Numbered from the stretch's first letter, positions 16,153 to 24,314 are shown. The stretch: DNA of 64,000 bases from an uncultured Paracoccaceae bacterium (GCA_947503935.1 CANNFR010000014.1:16344-80343), one strand, 5' to 3'. Numbers and translations are program-made. The notes: a model not told the origin generated them from the letters alone.

Positions 16153-16983
16153 GTGCTTGCATTGATCGTGCGTGCTGAGCTGAATGTCTCGGAACGCCGC
16201 GCTTGTCGCGTTCTGAGACAACACCGATCCACGCGGCGTAAGGTACCAGTTGGTCGCCCGGATGAAGAACGGTTGGTGGCCGACATGATCGAACTGACCC
16301 GTCAATATGGCCGATACGGCTATCGTCGGATCGCTGCGCTGCTGAGAGATGCTGGCTGGCATGTGAACGACAAACGGATCGAAAGACTGTGGCGACGAGA
16401 GGGGCTGAAAGTGCCCATGAAACAACCAAAGAAGGGACGGCTTTGGTTCAATGACGGATCGTGCGTCCGACTTCGGCCTGAGCACCGCGATCATGTCTGG
16501 TCGTATGACTTCGTGCATTGCCGCACTGACGATGGAAAGGCGTTCCGCACGCTCAACATCATCGACGACTACCGCAGGGAGTGTCTGGCCATCCGCGTGG
16601 ATCGCAAGCTGGACTCAGGCAATGTGATCGACGCCCTAAGTGATCTGTTTATCCTACGTGGAATCCCATCATTTATTCGGTCTGACAATGGCCCGGAGTT
16701 CGTTTCTCAGGCCGTGCAGGACTGGATCAAAGCCGTTGGTGCAAAGACGGCTTACATCGATCCAGGGTCGTCTTGGGAAAACGGGTATTGCGAAAGCTTC
16801 AATGCCCGATTCAGGGATGAGTTCTTGAATGGCGAAATCTTCTACAGCCTGCGTGAGGCGCAAATCCTGATCGAAGAATGGAGGAAACACTACAATACGA
16901 AACGACCACACAGCTCATTGGGCTACCGCCCACCGGCCCCTGAAGCTATCGTCCAGATAGACCAAAGGCCAATCATGCACTAA
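16153..16983 (+). CDS. IS3-family transposase OrfB
   Basis: A 276-aa DDE integrase-type protein. The triad is visible: Asp in HVWSYDFVHCRTDDG, Asp in FIRSDNGPEFVSQA and Glu in WENGYCESFNARFRDE, followed by the C-terminal HYNTKRPHSSLGYRPP block. The frame is uninterrupted. It is probably made mainly as an OrfAB fusion by frameshifting near the end of orfA; the start codon given is only the first in-frame start. Confidence 0.9.
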   Translation: MLALIVRAELNVSERRACRVLRQHRSTRRKVPVGRPDEERLVADMIELTRQYGRYGYRRIAALLRDAGWHVNDKRIERLWRREGLKVPMKQPKKGRLWFNDGSCVRLRPEHRDHVWSYDFVHCRTDDGKAFRTLNIIDDYRRECLAIRVDRKLDSGNVIDALSDLFILRGIPSFIRSDNGPEFVSQAVQDWIKAVGAKTAYIDPGSSWENGYCESFNARFRDEFLNGEIFYSLREAQILIEEWRKHYNTKRPHSSLGYRPPAPEAIVQIDQRPIMH

Positions 16984-17017
16984 CAATCAAATTGGACCAC
17001 TCAGGTGGAGCTGATCA

Positions 17018-17177
17018 ATTCCTTGCGCGTACTCCGCCAATGCAACCCATTGCGATTGATGAAAATAATCCCGCTCAGAACGCGCCTAACGTCAGCGCTT
17101 GCTTTGCCATGGGCCTTTGGAAAATTGAGTTCAAGACGCGCCATTAGCGCCTCGCTCAGCCAGCGAATATCAGACAT
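17018..17177 (-). pseudogene. 5' part of the IS5-family transposase interrupted by the IS3 element
   Basis: On the minus strand from an ATG at 17177 the frame reads MSDIRWLSEALMARLELNFP and VLSGIIFINRNGLHW, matching the N-terminus of the intact IS5-type first frame. It is cut at 17018 by the IS3 element. With 15575-15802 it shows that an older IS5-type copy was present before the IS3 element. Confidence 0.7.
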
Positions 17178-17402
17178 GTCACTTTTCAGTTTTCCAAAAG
17201 TGAATTATGCCATTAAGAGAAAACTATTGGGTTCTGCCCGTAGTCTTATTAACGCAGAATCAAACTATCGACACCTTTAGCAACTGCCAACACAAAAAAA
17301 CGAAAGATTTTACAAAACTCATAAAAAACTAAATCCCTGGAATTAACCGGCTGTTTACACCATCTCAAGCATCTAGCACTCGGTGAGTGATTAGGGGTGA
17401 AA
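17178..17402. other. AT-rich leader of the RTX hydrolase gene
   Basis: No gene is seen. The last 120 bases are very AT-rich, with runs of A, and probably hold the promoter of the downstream gene, but no -35/-10 pair is clear enough to call. Confidence 0.4.
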
Positions 17403-19862
17403 ATGTTAAACGGTGAGCTTATCAATTTGTTTATCGTTCAAGGTTTGGGTTCCGAAGTTAACCAAAGTCATTTTGGAATTAACTTCGTAGCAAACTATGA
17501 GCGGATCGGTGATCGTCCATGGGAGAGGTTTGATGAGGTACAAGATTCAGTTTCCTCTCAAACACTACGTTACCCTGGAGGAATTACTTCTGAAACGCTC
17601 ATCGACATTTCTAACCCAGATCAAGATACCGTTATCAATGAATCTGGTGAAGAGAGAGCTTTAGTATCACTACCTCGCTTTCTAGCTCATTGTAATGAAA
17701 CAGGCGCCAATCCAACTATAATAATCCCAACAGCGCAGCTTCTATCTGATACTAGGATAGATGGTCATCGTACATTCAATCAATCCCTTTCGGATGAAGT
17801 AAAGGCCTACGTTTCCTATGTACTAAGTCTCACCAATCCATCGTTGCAGATTTCCTTCGAGCTCGGAAATGAGTACGAGGCGCATATGACGTCTCGAGAG
17901 TATGGCCGTATTGCAAATGAGGTAACTTTGCTTATCGAGGAGGCGATAGCAGAGTATATAGAAGCTGGAGGAAGAATAGATATAGAGCCTGAAATCTTTG
18001 TGCAAGTTTGGGCGCAAAGTGCTGGTGGTGGGATGTCCTATGATGATTTGGAAAATCGGAACGAAGTCGTATTGAGTGAATTTTCGAATGAAGCGCTCCA
18101 ACATCTCGATGGGGTTGTGAGTCATCTCTATTATACAGAAGGCCGAGGGTCTGGCACAGAATACGAACACTCAATCAACAACATTTCCACCATCATAGAT
18201 CGGGCGACTGATCTTCACGCAACTTGGTCCGAGGCGACGGGAAGAGATTTGGAATCACGTTTCTCCGAATGGAACGTGCAGCACCACTCACAGGCCAACT
18301 ACGGACTGGAGCAAACAGTAATCATGCTGGAGATGTTCACAAGTTTCCTAGAAGAAGGCGTTGACGCTCTCGACTTCTGGTCATCTCAGTATCACGCAAC
18401 AAGCCTAGCCGATCGAACTGGAGAACTGCAGCTCGCGGGAGAGTTTTTTCGATTAATGAATCAATATCTCCACGGGACACAGGCAATGCCCACCGCTTCG
18501 TTAAGCACCGAATATATCTTAAATGGGTTTTCAAATAACAGCGAGGCCGTTTTCTTCATATCATCAACAATTGAAAATTCTGCAACACACGGTCTCGATT
18601 TCTCAGATATAACGCCGGGTTTTCAACTCGTAGAGGCCTTTATTTTCGGTGTGGACGAAACAACGGCAGATGGAAATTTTGGATCTTTAAGTGGCTTTCT
18701 TCCATATGAGGAACCAGATGTTGATGCGATGATTAGACATCTAACATTTGATAATAGCACAACCTCTAATCTAATTTTCGATCTAGACCCATATGAAACA
18801 GCAATTCTTGTATTTTCGCAAATTACTATTCCTGGCTACAATACTGTTTCAGGAACTAGTGAAGATGATTACCTTATGGCATCAAGCGATTCAACTCTCT
18901 ATTTTGGTGGATCAGGTGGCGACACTGTTTCGTATGCTAACTCAGCACAAGGAATAGTGGCGATGCTTGGCCACGGCCAATCAGGTATTATTGATGGTTC
19001 CGGTGACCGCTTTGAAAGTGTAGAGAACATAGTCGGTTCGGATGAAGATGATTTGATCTCAGGAAATCATGCTGCCAATAGTTTATACGGTGGTGGAGGA
19101 GATGATGAGCTAGTCGGGGGCGCAGGAAATGACACTCTTGATGGGGGCGAAGGCGATGATTATATCGCAGGGGGTGGTGGTCATGATATCATCTATGTCT
19201 CTGCAGGGCAAGATACTGTATATGGTGGTAACGGCAATGATCAACTTTCCTTTTCACTTAGTAACTCGGCTGTACACATCGATTGTTTAGAGGGTGCAGT
19301 TGAAACCGAGAGCGGTTTAGTGCGATTCTCAGAGTTTGAGATAATTGAAGGCTCAGAATTTAATGACAGAATAACTGGTGGGCTGTTAGCGGCGCGATAC
19401 TTAGGTGGTGGCGGAGATGATCATATTGTAGTCTTTGGGTCGGGCGATTACGTAGATGCTGGTAACGGGGACGATATCATTTTTGTCCATGGAGCTTCAT
19501 CGGAAATTTATCTCGGCGATGGCAGTGATTGGCTCTTTATGTACGGCACGGGAGTAGTTGACGCTGGTGAAGGTGATGACTTTATATTTCTTAGTCAAAG
19601 TTCTGACCGGGCTGAGGTCAGTGGTGGAGATGATTTATATGTCGGTACAGAAGAAATTTCTTTAATCTTTTCATCCACATCCGGGCACGATCGAGTTGTT
19701 GGCTTTCAGCCTGAGCAAGATCAGCTACTTTTGCAAGGCGTAGACTTGTCTGTGGTCACACTGCAGTATGATGGTGATAATACCTTGCTTGAGATATCTG
19801 ATAGCTCATCAATTATGCTAATTGGATGCCATATTACATTTGACGACATAGTATTTTCATAA
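17403..19862 (+). CDS. Secreted glycoside-hydrolase-like protein with RTX repeats
   Basis: An 819-aa protein. The N-terminal about 470 residues look like a clan GH-A TIM-barrel hydrolase: an acid/base Glu in FELGNEYEA (residue about 157) and a candidate nucleophile Glu in SRFSEWNVQ (about 289), recalling GH39/GH51-type enzymes. The C-terminal half has calcium-binding nonapeptides (GGGGDDELVGGAGNDTLDGG and following, about 562-615) and no N-terminal signal peptide, so export by a type I system is expected. No secretion genes are in the island. The ATG at 17403 fits the AGGGG site better than a GTG two codons earlier. GC is low and IS fragments flank it. The substrate is unknown, presumably a polysaccharide. 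Confidence 0.75.
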   Translation: MLNGELINLFIVQGLGSEVNQSHFGINFVANYERIGDRPWERFDEVQDSVSSQTLRYPGGITSETLIDISNPDQDTVINESGEERALVSLPRFLAHCNETGANPTIIIPTAQLLSDTRIDGHRTFNQSLSDEVKAYVSYVLSLTNPSLQISFELGNEYEAHMTSREYGRIANEVTLLIEEAIAEYIEAGGRIDIEPEIFVQVWAQSAGGGMSYDDLENRNEVVLSEFSNEALQHLDGVVSHLYYTEGRGSGTEYEHSINNISTIIDRATDLHATWSEATGRDLESRFSEWNVQHHSQANYGLEQTVIMLEMFTSFLEEGVDALDFWSSQYHATSLADRTGELQLAGEFFRLMNQYLHGTQAMPTASLSTEYILNGFSNNSEAVFFISSTIENSATHGLDFSDITPGFQLVEAFIFGVDETTADGNFGSLSGFLPYEEPDVDAMIRHLTFDNSTTSNLIFDLDPYETAILVFSQITIPGYNTVSGTSEDDYLMASSDSTLYFGGSGGDTVSYANSAQGIVAMLGHGQSGIIDGSGDRFESVENIVGSDEDDLISGNHAANSLYGGGGDDELVGGAGNDTLDGGEGDDYIAGGGGHDIIYVSAGQDTVYGGNGNDQLSFSLSNSAVHIDCLEGAVETESGLVRFSEFEIIEGSEFNDRITGGLLAARYLGGGGDDHIVVFGSGDYVDAGNGDDIIFVHGASSEIYLGDGSDWLFMYGTGVVDAGEGDDFIFLSQSSDRAEVSGGDDLYVGTEEISLIFSSTSGHDRVVGFQPEQDQLLLQGVDLSVVTLQYDGDNTLLEISDSSSIMLIGCHITFDDIVFS

Positions 19863-19873
19863 TTTTGGTTTTA

Positions 19874-19887
19874 TTTACCTGCTCCCC
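19874..19887. repeat. 14-bp inverted repeat partner of 8411-8424
   Basis: TTTACCTGCTCCCC is the exact reverse complement of 8411-8424. The two copies enclose nearly all of the AT-rich cargo, and each abuts IS3-type remnants, so they are probably the ends of related insertion sequences. Confidence 0.5.
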
Positions 19888-19897
19888 TTTGAATCCG

Positions 19898-20083
19898 CTA
19901 ATTTGGGTTAGCTCTGTTCAGGTTTTGGTCCTTCATTGACCGGTTGGCATATTCCGCCGGTGTGATGCCAGCGAGATCAGAATGTGGGCGGTGGTGGTTG
20001 AAGTCAGAGCGCCATGCCGCCACCAAATTGCGGGCATAGTGTAAGCTGTCGAATAGGTGTTCGTTCAGGAACTCATACTGCAT
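19898..20083 (-). pseudogene. IS3-family OrfB C-terminal fragment
   Basis: A 61-residue frame reading MQYEFLNEHLFDSLHYARNL, DFNHHRPHSDLAG and ITPAEYANRS, the C-terminal end of IS3-type OrfB. The DDE core is missing. It lies at the right border of the AT-rich cargo, next to the inverted-repeat copy at 19874-19887. Confidence 0.75.
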
Positions 20084-20103
20084 ACGTCCGTTAAGGTGAT
20101 GTT

Positions 20104-20235
20104 GTGATTGTCGCGAAGTACGACCGTCTGGCGCGGTACTGGGAAGAACTTTTTGGAGATAGCCGAGACGATACGCGAACGCGGTGCCGGCTTCCGGTCC
20201 TTGGCCGAGGACATCGACAAGACGACGCCGGCATA
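20104..20235 (+). pseudogene. Serine recombinase (resolvase/invertase) fragment
   Basis: The plus strand reads IVAKYDRLAR, then in a shifted frame RERGAGFRSLAEDIDKTTPA, both signatures of the catalytic domain of small serine recombinases. The catalytic N-terminal serine region, the dimer helix and the DNA-binding domain are all absent, and a frameshift lies near 20155. It is a relic of a transposon resolvase or invertase at the junction between cargo and the 20369-22402 cassette. Confidence 0.55.
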
Positions 20236-20368
20236 CCGAACGTGTCGATCACCGGTCCCTTGATAGGTTGTAGCAACGACATCTGAATGATCCCGACCTG
20301 AAACACCTTGAAGCACACGTCTGCAACCACGACATTAATTCTAAATCGGCAATTAAGGCACAATATGT

Positions 20369-21586
20369 ATGGCATCCTTTAGCGGGTTTTTACGCAAAGC
20401 GCCCAGCGCCCGGTTAAAGGCATTTCTTGAGGCAAAGGGCGTCGAGATGCCCCAGGATTTTGATTGGAACAGCGCTGGGCGCGGCACTGCATTAGTCTCA
20501 GACATCAACGCGCTGATTGACGATCTGCCAGCCCGCAAACAAGACCGCCTCAAGGCTGAACTGGATCATCTGGCCAGCTTGACCAACGAGGCGGTGATGG
20601 TCAGCGCGGAACAGGTTTGCCCGATGATGGGCATTGACTTGGAAGGCCTTGAGGGCGTGCAGGACGTGCTGTTGATGCTGGCGCTGGATCATCCCCAAGC
20701 CTTTGAACGTGTCGCCGTGCAAGCCTCTCTGAACCGTCGCACGGGCGGCAAAAACTGGTCTGCCTTCCAGTTCGACTATGATGGGAAGGCATGGGCTTTG
20801 GAGGATGATGCGGCGCGCGCGGCATTCGTGGCAGAGGCGATAGATATTCTGAACCTGCCCGCACATCGCAAGCGCGAGGCTGATTGGTATCGCGCGGTTC
20901 GCGTTCATCCCATCACGGGCGAGGAAACTGAGGTTGTCCAAGCCACGATCTATGTGGAAGACCGCGCCGCGAGTGAGTTGACCTTTGGGGCGTCGGAGGG
21001 TTTGGAGCGGCAAGTGTTTCAACGGGTCTTGGAGGTGGGCATCGCCTGCAACCCCACTCAGCGAATTGTGGAGATTTGCGCCGCCGGTGGGAAAAAGGTC
21101 CGCGATGAATATGCGCAAGCCTTCTCAAAGCACTTTGCGGGGTCAGAGCCACCAGTTGAAGCGCCACGCCGCGAGGTGCTGCTGAACACGTTGCGATCCG
21201 AACCTGTGTTTTCGATTGAACCGGCGGATGGTGTTGAGGGCGTAGAGGTGTCGTCGCTCGACTTTTTCTCAACAGGCGGCGGCTTTGCGCGGTTTGAAAA
21301 ACGCGGCGACGGTGAGACGATTTATAAGTTTCTCGACCGCCGCTTTGGGCAGGTCTCCCCGATCAAGGCTGGTGGCTGGCAGATTGTCTCTGCCACGCTG
21401 CGGATAGTCATGGCCGCACAAGATGGAAAGCGCCGCCGCACGCTGACAGTAACGTTGCGCGCCCCCAACACAACGACCATCCCCAACAAGACGGAGGTGG
21501 ACCGCCAATTGGTGCTGAACCTGTTGGAGCGATGGAACCTGATTGCGCGCCCCACGCCTGAAATTGACGTAATCGAGGAAGGCTGA
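20369..21586 (+). CDS. Unknown island protein A (first gene of a two-gene cassette)
   Basis: A 405-aa soluble protein with GC content like the core genome, unlike the cargo to its left. No signal peptide, membrane segment, Walker motif or nuclease motif is evident. A central stretch (WYRAVRVHPITGEETEVVQA, RIVEICAAGGKKVRDEYAQA) and a C-terminal region rich in beta-type patterns (GGWQIVSATLRIVMAAQDGK followed by KRRRTLTVTLRAP) look like folded domains. It is followed without spacing by gene B, whose TTG start directly follows this stop codon. I do not recognise the family. Position beside excisionase and integrase genes makes a defence, regulatory or element-maintenance role possible but unproven. 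Confidence 0.7.
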   Translation: MASFSGFLRKAPSARLKAFLEAKGVEMPQDFDWNSAGRGTALVSDINALIDDLPARKQDRLKAELDHLASLTNEAVMVSAEQVCPMMGIDLEGLEGVQDVLLMLALDHPQAFERVAVQASLNRRTGGKNWSAFQFDYDGKAWALEDDAARAAFVAEAIDILNLPAHRKREADWYRAVRVHPITGEETEVVQATIYVEDRAASELTFGASEGLERQVFQRVLEVGIACNPTQRIVEICAAGGKKVRDEYAQAFSKHFAGSEPPVEAPRREVLLNTLRSEPVFSIEPADGVEGVEVSSLDFFSTGGGFARFEKRGDGETIYKFLDRRFGQVSPIKAGGWQIVSATLRIVMAAQDGKRRRTLTVTLRAPNTTTIPNKTEVDRQLVLNLLERWNLIARPTPEIDVIEEG

Positions 21587-22402
21587 TTGAACCCGGTTTC
21601 GTTGCTCTGCGAGATCATCGGGCAAGCCGGGAAGGTCGCGGCTCAGGCCTATCGTGACGATGCGCGATATGGAGCGTTGCTGGATGCAGGTCTGATACAG
21701 CGCGACGGCGTGGTGCAATCGGTGCTTTGCGAGAACTGCGACGCGCCGCACGATGCCGAGATTGTCTTCGAGGGCGGTTCATATGGCCATTATTGCCCCG
21801 ACCTGGGCTTAGTTCCCGTTGAGCGCGCCGCCATTGTCGCGGTGCGTCCCAACCTTGCCGGGCTGGTGGAACAACTGCACTTCGCATTTGGGTGCGAGCC
21901 GGAAAGCACGTCGCAACTTGGGCCGCACACATGGCGTATCGGGCTGGTGGATACATTCGGCGGGCGGGCGGTGGTTTACTTTCACCCGCGCCTTCTGAAC
22001 CGCGATGATCTGGACGACCTTGAGACTTCCCTGCGCACCGAAATTCGGCGCGACTATGCCCTCGTCGTCACCGCTGCCGGGCAATTGCAATATCGCAGTG
22101 CCAAAACCTGCACTCTGCCCCAAATGGTTCACTTGGATTTTGGGGCGGCGCACATACGTCAGCTTGCCAGCGTCGCCGAAGCGGTAGGCGCACCCCCGAA
22201 ACAAACGGGCGGGCGACCGAACCTTCACCGCGAGCGCGTGCTGGAGCTACTAGCAGAGCGCGTCGCGCAAGGATTGTCAAAAGAAGGGCGCAACGAAGAG
22301 GCGAAGGCCGTTCTGGCCATATATGCCGCACGACACCCTAATGATCCCGCGCCCAAGCTGCCCACTGTAAAGGGCTATGTTTCGGAGTTTCGACGTGGAT
22401 GA
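21587..22402 (+). CDS. Unknown island protein B (second gene of the cassette)
   Basis: A 271-aa soluble protein starting at TTG, with GAGGAAGG spanning the end of gene A as ribosome site. Residues about 46-65 hold CxxC and a later Cys (VLCENCDAPHDAEIVFEGG then HYCPDLG), a possible half zinc site. The C-terminal 60 residues are basic and helical (GRPNLHRERVLELLAERVAQ ... LPTVKGYVSEFRRG), resembling a small DNA-binding tail. No family recognised. The direct coupling to gene A suggests the two proteins work together. Confidence 0.7.
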   Translation: MNPVSLLCEIIGQAGKVAAQAYRDDARYGALLDAGLIQRDGVVQSVLCENCDAPHDAEIVFEGGSYGHYCPDLGLVPVERAAIVAVRPNLAGLVEQLHFAFGCEPESTSQLGPHTWRIGLVDTFGGRAVVYFHPRLLNRDDLDDLETSLRTEIRRDYALVVTAAGQLQYRSAKTCTLPQMVHLDFGAAHIRQLASVAEAVGAPPKQTGGRPNLHRERVLELLAERVAQGLSKEGRNEEAKAVLAIYAARHPNDPAPKLPTVKGYVSEFRRG

Positions 22403-22475
22403 AAACTGGATGAATACCCAAGCCCTGTTTTGATCCACCCAACATCCGTGACGGTTCATCCATCTTCTCAGGATG
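22397..22475. promoter_or_regulatory. GGATGAA repeat cluster before the excisionase-like gene
   Basis: GGATGAA occurs directly at 22397-22403 and 22408-22414 (starts 11 bp apart) and inverted as TTCATCC at 22455-22461, followed by GGATG at 22471-22475 that can pair with it. The cluster spans the end of gene B and the 84-base gap before the excisionase-like gene. A binding array for an excisionase or repressor is plausible. Confidence 0.35.
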
Positions 22476-22486
22476 GAGTTTGAACT

Positions 22487-22687
22487 ATGATAGACCTGAA
22501 CGAACCGAACCCGAAATACGCCCCGATTGCAGTTTCCCCGGACGAGGCGGCACGGCTTGCAGGCATCGGGCGCACCACGCTCTATGCGGCGCTGGCCAAG
22601 GGTGATTTGCCCAGCATTAAGATCGGCACGCGGCGACTGATCCGGGTGGATGCGATCCGCGAGTGGTTGGCAAGGCACGAGGCGTAA
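22487..22687 (+). CDS. Excisionase-like small HTH protein
   Basis: A 66-aa protein of the MerR-like HTH_17/excisionase type (VSPDEAARLAGIGRTTLYAA, LPSIKIGTRRLIRVDAIREW). Such proteins bend DNA at attachment sites and direct integrases toward excision, or act as AlpA-like activators of an integrase gene. GGATGGAG before the ATG is a good ribosome site. It stands between the unknown cassette and the HTH/zinc-ribbon and recombinase genes, so it probably controls island excision. Confidence 0.85.
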   Translation: MIDLNEPNPKYAPIAVSPDEAARLAGIGRTTLYAALAKGDLPSIKIGTRRLIRVDAIREWLARHEA

Positions 22688-22693
22688 GACCCA

Positions 22694-23158
22694 ATGCCCA
22701 AATCAGCCAAACTCAGCGGAATCAAATCGCTCCGATGTTATACGATCCAAGAGGCGGCGGATATTACCGGCGTCTCTGACCGGACCATTCGGGAATGGAT
22801 CAAGCACGGTCTGACGGCAATGACGAGTGAACGGCCAACGCTGGTGCGCGGTGATGCGTTGATTGCCTACATTCGGGGCAAGCGACAGGCGCGAAAATTC
22901 CATCTGTCGCTGGATGAGTTCTATTGCCTCAAATGCCGTGCTGCATGCAAACCGGCAGGTGGGCTTGTCGATTGTGTGACGGACGACACGCGCGCAAAAC
23001 TCACAGCATTGTGCGAGACTTGCGACACGATCATGCACAAACCGATCGTGCATGAAAGCGTCCCCATTCTCACAAATATCTTCGATGTGACGTTCCACGA
23101 TGAGCCGCCCCAATCTTCCAAGGTCGGTTCCGAAACAAGCGCCCGGAATCGACATTAA
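22694..23158 (+). CDS. HTH protein with a zinc-ribbon-like C-terminal half
   Basis: A 154-aa protein beginning 6 bases after the excisionase-like stop. Residues about 15-45 form a MerR/excisionase-type helix-turn-helix (YTIQEAADITGVSDRTIREW). The C-terminal half contains CLKCRAAC and CETC spaced about 30 residues apart, a likely zinc ribbon. The role is not established. Next to a recombinase gene it may be a recombination directionality factor or a DNA-bridging partner. The two cysteine pairs argue for a structural metal site. Confidence 0.7.
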   Translation: MPKSAKLSGIKSLRCYTIQEAADITGVSDRTIREWIKHGLTAMTSERPTLVRGDALIAYIRGKRQARKFHLSLDEFYCLKCRAACKPAGGLVDCVTDDTRAKLTALCETCDTIMHKPIVHESVPILTNIFDVTFHDEPPQSSKVGSETSARNRH

Positions 23159-23253
23159 AGAGGCGTGCAGATGCCCCCCTGATCTTCCATTTACAGCCTG
23201 CCGCGATTGGCAAGGTTTCTGACAGGCAAAACTTGAGCAAATCGGAGGCTCTT

Positions 23254-24276
23254 ATGACCAACCACCTCAACGAGAAAAACGAACGGACCAAGCGTGCGTT
23301 TCTGACCTATCGAAAACACTCCAAACAGGTCTCAGGCAAGACCTTGGACCGCGAGATTGCCCATCTTGAGCGCTTCGACGCGTGGAACGGGCGCAAAGAC
23401 TTCGCCAAGTTCCACATTGATTGGGCCGTGGGGTTCCGCGAACACTTGGATCACGCCAAGAGCGCGACCGGCAAGCCGCTTGCCAAATCCACCACCCGCG
23501 CGATCATGGCGACCTTGCGAGAGTTCACCCTATGGCTGTCACAGCAAGAAGGCTTCCGGCGCAGGATCAAGGCCGCCGATGCCAGCTACTTCCAGCTATC
23601 CCGGCGCGACGAAGCCGAAGCCCGCGCAGCACCCGAACGCCCAGCGCCCAGCTTTCACCAAGCCAAGCGTGCGTTGGACATGATGCCTAGCGAAACACCC
23701 CGCCAGATGCGCGATAAGGCGATCTTCGCCCTGTTGTGCCTGACAGGGATTCGCGTCGAGGCGCTCACCTCGCTCAAGATCAAGCATGTGGACTTGGCAG
23801 AAAAATCCGTAACCCAAAACCCGCGCGAGGTGGCCACCAAGTTCGGCAAGCGCATCGACACGTTCTTTGCCAAGGACTTCGGCGAAGCTGAGGCCCCTCT
23901 GCGCGGCTGGTTGACCTATCTCGACGAGGTGGCGCTCTACAGCCCCGATGACCCGCTCTTTCCGGCAACGGCCCTGTCGGCGCAGTCAAACAAAGGCTTC
24001 ACAGCTTGCGGTTTCACCCGCGCGCATTGGAAAACCACTGAACCCGTGCGCGAGATCGTCAACATTGCCTTCGAGACCGCTGGTTTGCCTGCCTACGGCC
24101 CGCACGCCTTCCGGCACATGCTGGCCCGACACGCGGCGAAGAATAGCAAAACGGTGGCCGAGTTCATCGCCAATGCGCAAAACCTTGGCCATACGGACCC
24201 GCTCACCACCCTGCGCAGCTACGGTCAAATCAGCCGAGACGACCAAAGAAAGCTAATCACAGGCGAGAGCGATTGA
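23254..24276 (+). CDS. Phage-type tyrosine recombinase (second island integrase)
   Basis: A 340-aa recombinase of the XerC/phage-integrase type, unlike the P4-type enzyme at the left end. An N-terminal SAM-like core-binding domain (residues about 5-110) is followed by a catalytic domain with Arg in LTGIRVEALTSLKIKH, HxxR in YGPHAFRHMLARHA, a His in LGHTDPLTTLRSY and the adjacent Tyr. The ATG at 23254 is chosen for its GGAGG site 5 bases upstream; a TTG seven codons earlier lacks one. The gene ends about 115 bp from the right attachment repeat, with paired TGTGGGAA motifs in between. Confidence 0.88.
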   Translation: MTNHLNEKNERTKRAFLTYRKHSKQVSGKTLDREIAHLERFDAWNGRKDFAKFHIDWAVGFREHLDHAKSATGKPLAKSTTRAIMATLREFTLWLSQQEGFRRRIKAADASYFQLSRRDEAEARAAPERPAPSFHQAKRALDMMPSETPRQMRDKAIFALLCLTGIRVEALTSLKIKHVDLAEKSVTQNPREVATKFGKRIDTFFAKDFGEAEAPLRGWLTYLDEVALYSPDDPLFPATALSAQSNKGFTACGFTRAHWKTTEPVREIVNIAFETAGLPAYGPHAFRHMLARHAAKNSKTVAEFIANAQNLGHTDPLTTLRSYGQISRDDQRKLITGESD

Positions 24277-24314
24277 AGAATTTGCCGGGTTTTGCCACAT
24301 CAAACAGAAACCAG

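Larger units (their letters stand above)
15803..17017 (+). mobile_element. IS3-family insertion sequence, apparently intact
   Basis: A 1215-bp element with imperfect terminal inverted repeats beginning TGATC (left TGATCCTCCCCCAGTG; right end read inward TGATCAGCTCCACCTG) that both reach a GGTCC about 20 bases in. It carries orfA and orfB in the usual arrangement. It lies inside an older IS5-type transposase remnant. I see no convincing target duplication. Confidence 0.8.

Noticed and set aside
15799..17021. Target-site duplication of the IS3 element
   Set aside because: Bases flanking 15803 and 17017 show no shared 3- to 4-bp duplication, so none is claimed.
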